Shown one piece after another: positions 50,270 to 61,000 of a DNA stretch of 64,000 bases (position 1 is the first letter of the stretch; each line of letters starts with the position of its first letter). A program made the translations under genes and the position numbers. A model generated the notes under the pieces. It saw nothing but the letters and a program-made list of their open reading frames with translations, made no database searches and had not been told where the DNA came from. The stretch comes from Typha latifolia (lineage: Eukaryota; Streptophyta; Magnoliopsida; Poales; Typhaceae). Where the stretch lies: the NCBI GenBank assembly GCA_019914945.1, contig CM034100.1, forward strand, positions 5,531,209 to 5,595,208, given 5' to 3'.

Positions 50270-50709
50270 TACGTAGATGGATTTTAACCAAAAAAAGAAC
50301 AAATTTTGGGAATTGGGTTGTCTCTGAAACTTCGAAAGAAGCAGAAGAACCGAAGAAAACGGTGAAATTTGGAGGTTTGCAAGAATCTAATCTTCGGGGA
50401 AAAAAAAATCTAATCTTGGGGTAAAGGAACAGAGAGGAGAGACGAGAGAACTAAGAAAAGAAAGCTTTAAGTTTTAACATGGCCACCTTGATTTCCTACT
50501 TCAAAAACAATTAGTTAAATGTTTGTTAGTGTACATGGATAGATCGTGCATTGCACTAATTTTCAGATTGGAGAGGTTCATCCGTCATGCTTCTTCTCCT
50601 TAGATCTGAAACCAGTAGTCTCCAATACAATTGCTCGTTTGTTTATTTAATTCAAGAGACGGACATGCCACAAAATGGAATGTTCTGAGAAGAAGAAACA
50701 TGCTCGTTT

Positions 50710-50715
50710 CACGTG
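50710..50715. promoter_or_regulatory. CACGTG motif upstream of PDIL gene
   Basis: TTTCACGTGGAAG lies about 440 bp upstream of the start codon. CCACG is part of plant ER-stress elements, but the paired CCAAT at the correct spacing was not seen, so this may be a plain G-box or chance. Confidence 0.2.
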
Positions 50716-50929
50716 GAAGAAGGAATGCCCATAATCCTCCATGTTTTTCGAGATCATTTCAACTAAAACATATTTCCGACCCTAAATCCTAATCATAAAG
50801 TATTAGTGCTATGATCTGTTCACCTTACACCTCGTTTGTTCATTTAAAAAGAACAAATTAATCATCCGACCCACTTTGCATTCTTCAAGAGTATTATTAT
50901 TGTCACCAAAATCGTTGAGCTTCCCTCTG

Positions 50930-53600
50930 TTCATGTAGGAGCGTCTACATAAGATCCACGAGTTGAGTTGGACGTGGCTGGTCTATCTGAGCCTCCTCCG
51001 ATGAGAAAATCACCACTGTTCTCCATTCATTGGCCCAGATTGTGCCCTGAGTCTGAATGGGCTCATTGCCTATTTCTTTCGAAGTTTCTTCTCTTTGAGG
51101 AAGCTTAATTGGAGACTTAGGAAGATGATCGTCATTCTTATCACCAAAAAAGGTTAATTCTGAGATAGTCGGTGACTTTAGAACTATTAATCTTTGTAAT
51201 ACAATCTATAAGCTCATCACAAAAATTCTATCATGTCGAATGAAGCTTCTTCTATCTTAGTTGATTTCCAACACCTAGACGGCGTTCGTCCCGGGTTGTC
51301 AAATTATGGGCGATTATGCTATAGCTCGAAGAGATGGTTTATTTCTTAACTCTTCTTGTAGAGATTAGATTCATGCGCAAAGCGAATCTTTCATCTAAAG
51401 CATTCGATAGGATGGAGTGGTTCTTCCTCAAGGATTGCCTCATTGCTTACGGATTACTGGAAGACTTCACTGCCTTTAACAGTGAGTGCATCTCCTCCTC
51501 TTTCTTGCTGTTGATGTTAATGGCTTGGCTGAGGGCTCCTTCTGCCCCTCCCGGAGGCTTGTTGGAGATGCCTCTTCTTGCTTTACCTTTTATCTTAGGG
51601 TTGAAAGTGCTATCCTTTTTGCTTGGCATTGGGTGCTAAGAAACTCAAAGGAATGAAGTGACCAAAGGAACTCAAGCTTTGAACCACCTTATGTTTGAAG
51701 ATGACCTTCTGCTATTTTAGAATTCATCAGTGATAGAAGCCTTATCCTTAGCCGAGTGCATTGAAATTTATTATAAGTTGTCTAGTGAAGCCATTAGCAA
51801 TGAAAAATCCTCAATTTAGTTTAGTAGAGGTGCTAGAGGTGCTTGCAAAACCCTCATCATGTTAGCCCTCAAGGTTCATCCATTTGCTATTTGCAAGAGA
51901 TACCTGGGCTCACTATTACTCTTACCCAAATCCAGGGTCTTGGCATATGAGTTCATCTTGGACAAAGTTCAAAATAAACTCGTGAGTTGGAAGAAAAAGC
52001 TCCTATTCCATGGAGGTTGTCTGGTTCTTATCAAATCAATCATGAGCTTCATCCCTATCTACTTCATGTTCTCCTCTATCCTCCCTTAGAAGTTCCTCGT
52101 CAAGCTTAATGCAATTCTTTGAAACTTTTGGTGCAATTTTGAGAGGGACAACTGCTACCTCAGCCTCTGAAACTAGAGTAGTATATATAATGTTAAGCAT
52201 CTCTAGTGTATTGGGCACAACATCAAGAACCATGTTCTAGTAAATAAAGCTCTAGTTCTCAAACTTGTTAGGAGGCTAATCATCGATTTGACTTCCCTTT
52301 GAATTAGGTTGCTTAGAGAAAAATATTTATGTTCCTCTTCCTTTTGTGGCTCGACCTCTAAACCTAAAGGCTCATGGATATGGAAATGTTAATTGAAGGA
52401 CTTCCTCTAGAAGAACGTAAGGTGGAGTGTTAGGGATGGAGCTTCTGTCTCCATAGTCAAAGACCATGGTTGACTCGCCTCAATATTAACGATGTGTCCC
52501 TACCTCCTTCTATCTCAAAAGTAAAGGATCTTAAAGGTGCAAAACATGCCTCTCGTGCGCAACTTATTCACTGAGAGTGTGGCCACGAGCATCCTTCACA
52601 TCCACGTCGACCCTGTGTCGGCAACTTGTCCGGAATTACTTTGATGCCTTCAACATTTGGGGAGTTCTCCACCAAGTATGCCTACAGTGTTCTCTCGAAG
52701 GGTAGCTAGATGAGCTCCTACTCTTCGAACTCAGTCAGCTCTACATAGAAGCTTATCTAGAGGTGTAAGTCCGGTGCTCGCGTTAGAATATTTCTTTGGC
52801 ATTTTTCAAGTGCACTATTGGTGAGATTGGCTCTTCACTATCGTAACCTAACATCAATGACAATTGTCCATTGTATACATACGGTTAAAAAAACTGTCGA
52901 TCACCTCCTCTTTAACTCACCCTTTGCTCGTGTCTCTTAGTTCTTTTGTTGGCTGACATTCAAGCTTGAAGAGAACCCTACCTTATGAAAGCAACGACTC
53001 CTCCACTACTACCCTACCCTCTCCAAGCTTGACCTCACTTACACTTTCTCTATATTGTTGTTTTTGTGGAAGTCCTGAAATGCAAGGGTTTTTAATGGCA
53101 TGAGGTTTTGCCTCGGTTGGTTGTGGACAAAGCCTACTTGCTCTTTTGTTTAAAGTAGAATTTGGCTAGTGTTTTGGGGCCCTCTTCGACGATGCATGGG
53201 TGCCAAGTGGCGCCTGTTCCTCTCAATCCAATTATTTGGTTTTATGCAAGTTAGGTCGGTGACGTGTGTAGGGGATTGGGATTGGCCGTCAACCATTTGG
53301 CAAATTTGTTTTGGCCATGATTTATATATTTTTGTAGATTACTGCTTAAACATCCTTTACAATGAAGCACTTGCATTGCTTGAAGGACTTAAAAGGTTCT
53401 TAGGGTCTTGCTAAAGCAACTATTCCTCGCAATTATTCACTTGCCCTAGTAAAATTGACTTTACTAATTGAACTATTCTTTCGATTGTCTAAGAATATTT
53501 TAGGTGGTTAACCCTTTACCTTTTATTCGAGTCTATTTTATGGATACGTGTAACAATATACCTACTCATAATTTTATCAAACAGGCTCTCTATTATTGTG
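50930..53600 (+). mobile_element. LINE (L1-type) remnant, RT to RNase H
   Basis: Ordered pieces of plant LINE ORF2 are readable. They are FRTINLCNTIYKLITKILSC (about 51177-51236, RT start); FVPGCQIMGDYAIAR near 51285-51330; a DDLL-like piece near 51700; VQNKLVSWKKKLLFHGG, LVLIKS and IPIYFMFSSILP (51970-52086); and EALALLEGLKRFLG of the RNase H part (53364-53405). Stops and frameshifts are frequent, and one region (52100-53000) is hard to follow. The 5' part with the endonuclease is missing or unrecognisable. Confidence 0.8.
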
Positions 53601-55037
53601 TATGTAAAGCCCGGTCTAGCCCACCGTTTGAAGCCTTACGTAACCCTGCTTATGAATGATATTCAATCTATGGACCCTATTTCAAAGAATAAAAATTTAC
53701 TGCAAAAACTAAACTTAGATCAAAAAACGTCCATTTGGCTATTGTACAAATTGTTTAAAATAATTCAAAAACTATCTAATATCATCCAATATAATAATTC
53801 AAGAAAAGAAATTTTAATTTTTTGCAAGAAATAAAATTAGTGATAAATATTTTAGAGTAATAATTAAGAAAGAAGTGTATTTTAATCATTTATATGCATT
53901 CCTTAACTTGAATAACCATCTGTTACCACTGAGGTGGTTGGAAGTTTTTAGCCCACGAGATGGTGTTGAAAAAAAAACTTGAATATTGGGGTTATTGTAT
54001 GAAATATTCTATCAATATCTAAATGTAGTGGCAATTTTAAAAGAATTAAAAGATTTCAGTACCAATAATAATAATAATAATAATAATAATGTAATAAAAA
54101 TTATGGAGGCAATTATAATATTTTAAAATTGTTCAATGTCAATTGTCTAAAACCCCAAAAAGAAGGAAATGTGCAAATGGGCTCTTTGCGATTAGATTTA
54201 AGTATTTTTTGAGACAAGCCTCCTTAAGCTCCAAAGACCTGAATTTCAAATATTTTATTATGACATTCACAAATATGAGAGTACAAAGCATTGATTCATA
54301 TTTAATATGTCCTGCTACATTCTTCCACTTCCTTTCTCTTTGATATGTGATTAAAAAGTAATCTGGGAAGGATGGATGAATCATTACTATTATATGTTGC
54401 CAAGATAGCAAATGAAATCAAGAGCTTGACGAGAAAGATAATTTACAGAGAATGAAATCCTTGCCAAATAAACAAACAAATTAATCAATCTAGTTGGAAA
54501 ATTCTTAGAATTATTTCATTATGAAAAGTGAAACAAATAGTGATCCTGGAAAGTAGCAAGCTATGGGCTCTTGATGATTTAATTTACAATGGTTCTAAAA
54601 ATGTTGCAACCCACCAGGATAAATAAGAGTAAAACCACAAGGCATTAGCTCATCACCAGCAAATAGTGGATTACATAAGTTGTAGAATGCAAGAGATAAT
54701 GTCACCTATTAAAAAAAATATCTGAAGAGCAATTACGAAGATGTGTGATGCTAACAAGAATTCTATGCATTTCAATCTTTTTTGATAACCAGATTATCTT
54801 ATAGGAGGCTCAGAAAAAGAATGCACTTGGATAAACAACCTATTCCTTGGCGTGCAATAAAACTAATACAAGAAACATATCAGATCTGCTTCACCTAAAT
54901 TTTGCACAGCAAAGAAAATCTAGGAGAATAAAAAAAAAATGCCATCAGAATTTGCCTGGCCAGCACAGAAGTCTTTAACAGGAAGGAATAAACTCCTAAC
55001 AGCTTAGAATAAACAACGGTAAGCAAGGCCGTTTATC
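53601..55037. other. AT-rich spacer downstream of COV1-like gene
   Basis: No gene recognised. Contains a short (AAT)n tract at about 54064-54090 and, near 54900-55037, the 3' untranslated region of the COV1-like gene. Confidence 0.5.
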
Positions 55038-58000
55038 TCAACTTCGATTAGATCTGGTTCTGTCCACTTGGATACCATGTGGATCCAGTGTTGAGAGAAC
55101 TTGAGGCATTGACATCCCCCCTGAGACCACAATCTCTGCAATTGAAACAGGGAGAGAAGAATGTTCAAGAAAGAAAGAAAAAATTTAAACCAAAAAGGGT
55201 CCTTTGCTCTAGGAAAACACAATGATCACAACATTGAGAAGAACTATCAACAAGCAGCACAATACATCTTGCATACAACAATCACAGAAGGTAAATAGCT
55301 TACCAATCCCTTCACGAACAGATAAATTTGGTCTAATGACATCCTTGGAGTTGATGAGAAATATATCGCCAATGTAGAGATGGTTGGTTGGAACATAGAC
55401 ACAGCATAGCTCCTCGTCTCCAGAATAACTCTGTCAAGAGGGCAGAAAGTGGAAAAAAGAGAAGACCAAAATTATAAAAATAGAAAAAGAAATGGAGAAG
55501 ATATGATATCAAAATTTAGCAGTAATGCCTAACATATAGCTAATTTGACTTCCAAAGGTTGATTATTGATAGCTAACATTCATATCCTCCAAAATAACCC
55601 TATGAGATATATCAAACAAGTATATGAAGCTCCAGAATTATTTTTGTCCATAGACATTAACAAGAATAAGTGAAAATCATTTGCTGCATTAGAGAATATT
55701 AAAACATGGTTGTAAAGCAATGATTGGGACTACTGGAAAACATAGAAAAGAAATGATTGGACCAGACAATATAGAGGATAAGTTAAGTGAGGGCCAAATA
55801 AGATGATTTATACATCTCTAACAAAGACTAAATAGTGCACATGTATGGGCCAGTGATTTTATTCTAGTAGGTGCCCAGAAAAGGGGATAAAATAACTTTA
55901 TCCCCCATTTACATTTTATAGTTGTTACGGGACAAAATTGGTATTTTTTGGAAAACAAGTAGCTTTTGTCAAATTCTTTTCATAGAATAACTATCTCCCA
56001 CCAAAAAGGTGGAACTATTTTTATCCCTACTTACTCCTCTTTGCCCCAAGCCATTCTTGGTCAAAGCATAGTCAAAATTATAAGCTGGGAAAAAATATTC
56101 CCAGAAAATACATTTCCAAATACACCTTTAGATTAGGAGCCAAAATTGTCAACATTGTATTAAAGCTAGAAAAGGTGCATTAATAAAGAACCTAGCTCTA
56201 AATAGAGATAAATGAAAGGAAAAGGACCCATAAATCTGACAGCAAATAGTTGCATAAAACTTGGCTGTTGTATGATATTCTGGATGGGCAATAATTAAAA
56301 TGATTGAGATCAAGCAAAAAAATAACATGAACAATATTCCAAACCTGAAGGACAACTGTAGAAGTGATGAATCCAAATGCATATTCACCGATCCTGGGAT
56401 GCCTTAAAATAGCCACTTCCTTGAAGGCTTGTGTGTTCTGATCTGTAATTAGAGAATGTTAGTTATAGCAATTGAATTGCACATCAACAGAATTATATAG
56501 ATGAAGGAAATTTACCAGGTGATATGGCAGCACTAATTTGCTTGGATGCATTGTAAATATGGCGAACAAATGGCATTCGCTTGATAAACCACTCTCCAAG
56601 GTTAAGGATGGATGCCCCCAGCCAAGATGACATGAACACTCCAACCAAGAAAATGAAAGTTAGAGAAGTTATGAAACCAAGTCCTGCCAAAGAGAAACAG
56701 CCGAGGTGAGCCTTTGATCATGGAAGTAAGAATCTGGAGCAAGATAGTTTTCCTAAATTGCAAAGTGCAAAGAGAAGTATTAGATATTTAGAGAACAAAG
56801 TAGAGTGAAAGCAACCCATCCACCACATGAGAAGGAAAAAACAAAATAAAATGAAAAAAAGGAACATGATAGCTGACATTCAGAGAACAAAGTAGAGTTT
56901 TTTATCCATGTTGATTCTGACATATCAATGTTTTGTATGTTGGACGCGGTTTACGAGCGGTCACCCCACTATATGGTGCCTAGGTAGTAGGCTGCCACCA
57001 AGACCGTCTAGAATTTTTAATATATAAAAAATATATGATAATATAATATATATACTATATGAAAAATTAATGAACAATTCCTCTAGTAGAATAGCAACTA
57101 ATTTACAAACAGTAATCACAATTATAAATAATAATCAGCAGAATAGTGAACATACATACTAGCAAATAGTAATCACAAACATTAATCCACAAATATTAAT
57201 TACATACTTGCAGCAAACAAATAGTAATCTTTCTCGGGCTCTTAGCAGAATAGTAGTTAGTAAACACACGTAATTGTTAACATACCTGCAGAAAAAAAAA
57301 TAACATCTATTTTGTTGATTGAAAAAATTACACCAAAACTGCCAAGGCAGATTGGCAGGCGCCAAAGCGACCCTCCTGCTTTTGAGGGCCGCCTTCTTAA
57401 TTTGTGGGGCATCTGGGGTGCTGCCCCGACTGCCTTTCAAAACAGTGCAATATATATAAAGTGCTTATAATTTCTCCTAGTTAACCCTTAGTAAATCTTC
57501 TTCTCTTTGCATGAATTGGTAATGACATGCCTCTAGGTGAGGTTGGCCAGGAGTTAATTACCCTCATCTGTAAGTCTGTAACAATCGTCCCCAAGATAGA
57601 CTGTAATATATGCCATATCAGCTTATGCTCAACTTTAAGCCTTAATTGCCCAGTGTAACAAGGGATTGTGAGCCCCACACAATGGCTCACATAAGCTTCT
57701 CATTTGAGATATGATGGACCCTGCTGACATATCTGGAAATACAAATATACCCCTTAAAATAGTAGAAATGGTCACTACTGCTGACATGACATCTGATGAG
57801 CATTACAAAGTTTAACACAAGAACACTTATGACCACTTGTTTTATTAACAGATTTTAAGGGAATAAAAATATATATTAAATGATTATAAATTACAAGAAA
57901 AATGATGGCATCTACTACAAGTTATAATTGTAGTTCTAAATACACCTCTAACTTCAGACCCCATAAGATGCCCAGATGGCATTCTAACACGGATGCATAT

Positions 58001-61000
58001 AGATGTACTTCCATGTCAGTGTGAAATCTTCAATATGTACATGTTAACTACAGCAAGTTTCCAAGTAGGAAAATAAAAGCATTAACTTAAGAAGTAGAAT
58101 TATACTAATAGATCATCCGCAGAGCAAGAAAAATCAACATAATATTCAAAAGTTCAAACCTAATGTACAAGTATGAGATGCATACCGAATATGTCAATTC
58201 CCAGCTGAGCATATATTGGAGAGAAAAATCCATCCACAAAATGAATAAACCACCACGTGATATAGAAGGTGATCGCAATTGGAAAGAGGATAAAACTGAA
58301 AATATAGAATATGCAAGAGAAATAAGGGCATGCCCAAAAAAAGAACATGATATATTCTCTATAAGTAGATAACCAAGTCATACTTATTGATGTAGTCTCT
58401 CTGAAACACTAAACAATAGCCAATTTCCTTACTAATTTAAAGAAAACTTTATATGCAAAAGAATCAGAATAAAAATATCACAAAAAATCAAGCAGACTCG
58501 TCAAAGGGTTATATAAGAAGTACCAAGGAAAATAAATTATGCAATAATAAAGAGTTAACATTACATGTGCATATACATGTATTGGACAGTATGCCAAGGA
58601 TCCTGATGGAGGAGATATGTAGAGTGATTAACATAATTTGTTTGGGTTTATAGTTAATCATCCAAACTTTTACTAGCAGTGACTTCAAGCACTATGCAGT
58701 GCCAAAGGATTTACAATAGTTGGACACCGCCAACTTCCTTGTCCCACTAATTTAGGTTTACCTCCACTTGACTGTGCTTTTTCACTTATTCCAGTTTAAT
58801 AGCATATCCCTATGTCATTGTTGTTATCCTTCTAATGAGCTTCACGGAATTGCTTCTTAGTATTGGTGATATTTGTTCGATCTTGTTATACTTCTAATTT
58901 CACATTGAAGATACGACATTTTCTATCATAAGTTTTGATCATATTTCTACTTCAGTCATTTAAGGGCATTCTTTTTAAGAATAAAAGGTGACACACATGA
59001 GTAAGATAGTCATAAACATGCATCCCAAAATTGACTGATTTGGATCGAGATCGGCCATAACTAATCCTGATCCGAACCCAAAACCAATCTGGTGGTCTGG
59101 GATCAGCTAAATCGGCCGAATCGGCTAAAAACATCAATATTGGTTGAAATTAATTTTTTTAAGATTTAGGTCAAATCTAAAATGTATCTAATATAGGAGA
59201 CATTAGTAATTAATGTCATTAACTGCCTTCTTTTTAAATTTAATTTTTATTCTCTATCTCCCACACACTCTCACACTCTACTGAGCTCTCTCGGCGATGG
59301 ATTCGGTGAGCCCCTCTAGCTAATCCACAGTTTGGTGAACTCAAATGAGTTTTTTTTTCTCATTTTTTTTCTCTTTTCTTACTGCTATAGAATAACAAAT
59401 TAGAAAGATATCTCTCTTCATGTTGTTTTGCAGTAGTAATTTACAAGTATAAAAATTTGTCTAATATAAGTCGAAATTCAATATAGTTTTTAGTAAATTT
59501 TTTATTTAGTTTTTAGGCATCATATGTGACTAATTTTTGTTTTCTTTTTATTTTCTATTATTTTTTATAAAATTTTAGAAATTTTTCTGTATTTTAATAA
59601 TATTTAAAATTTACGTAATTAAAAATAGTTAAATCCGATACAGGCGGCCGATACGATAGATACAACCAATACATGTGGTTTTTCTAACAATCAATCCCGA
59701 TTCCGATACCGAGTTTTAGAACCTTGGTCACAAGTTCTTGAGGCCTATGAATTTCAACTAAATTAAAAAAAGTGTCAGTTTACCATTGCTAATAGTTATA
59801 TAGTTATATAGAACAGTACATGGAAATATATAGTAAATGCAGCTAGAGAATAATAGCAGAGAAAGCATCAAAGAAAATATATGAGAGAAAGCACTAAATA
59901 CTAAAAGAACAGAACTAACCATCCAGTCATGAACTTCTTGGAAGCCCAACTACGAACAACTTTATAAAATGCCTGTAAGGCATAAAATCAGTTAAAATAA
60001 TATTAAACTTCTTCAGAGATCCTCTTAATGACAGTACTAGAAAAAAGAATACATAACTAAATAAGCCTGACAAATGCATGACAATATACTACAGAAACCA
60101 TGAGTAGATTAAAGATAGTTATGCAATTGTTCCATCAGCTATTGCATCAAGTTTCATGTATTGTGTCATATGACAGATATGAACACAACCTCTAATACAA
60201 TTTCTCATCCTTCATCTAGAATATCTTGATGTCTTATTTGGATAGTTGATTCTCTGTTGCATATAATGTCACGACCCGAAATAGGAATCATGACCAGCCA
60301 TGTATCTCAATATGTTTGAGATACATGAAGCCTTAATAATACTTTCTACCAGTACTATGGCAAATAAATAAGTAAAATAAAATTGCTTTATTAAATTTCA
60401 TACTAATTGCAATTTACATAAAATAATATTATTGTTTTTGAGTCCCTAACGAAATAAATAAATCTTCTAATCTAAAACATAAAATTCAAAAGAGTGGAAA
60501 AGTAAATAGGTGAATCCTAAGTGGAGGTGGAGTCCGGGTACATCTCGCTCAGTCGTCCCGCTGACTATTACCTAAGATAGATAAATAAATACAAAAATAG
60601 AATCCATGAACCAACAACTATAGCTCAGTGAGTGGAATCTACTCGAAAACTAAATAAATTCTACATTTATTAATGCTGAAAAAAAGCAACAATATCCATA
60701 ACAATTTACAATAAGCATGCTCTTTAAATAATAACAATAATAATAATAGAGAAAGTCACAACTTGTAACCTTGCACGGTTTCAACATATTAACATCTTTT
60801 CAATATTTATACCGTCAAATTCTCAATGGGTCTAGACCCTGTGGATCCACATCAACTAGAAGTCACCTCGAAATGACGCTCGGGACTTTTCTTCATAGCT
60901 GATCCAGTTAGGGTCATCAGATGGTATCACTATGTGATCAACACACTCTGTCTTTTCTACTAACCGTTGAGAGAAGTTAGAGTCACCTAGAAAATTTCTC

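Noticed and set aside
56149..56416. Overlapping frames at 56149-56388 and 56198-56416 as separate genes
   Set aside because: The second contains the real COV1-like exon (56442-56345) read on into the intron; the first is an out-of-frame shadow.
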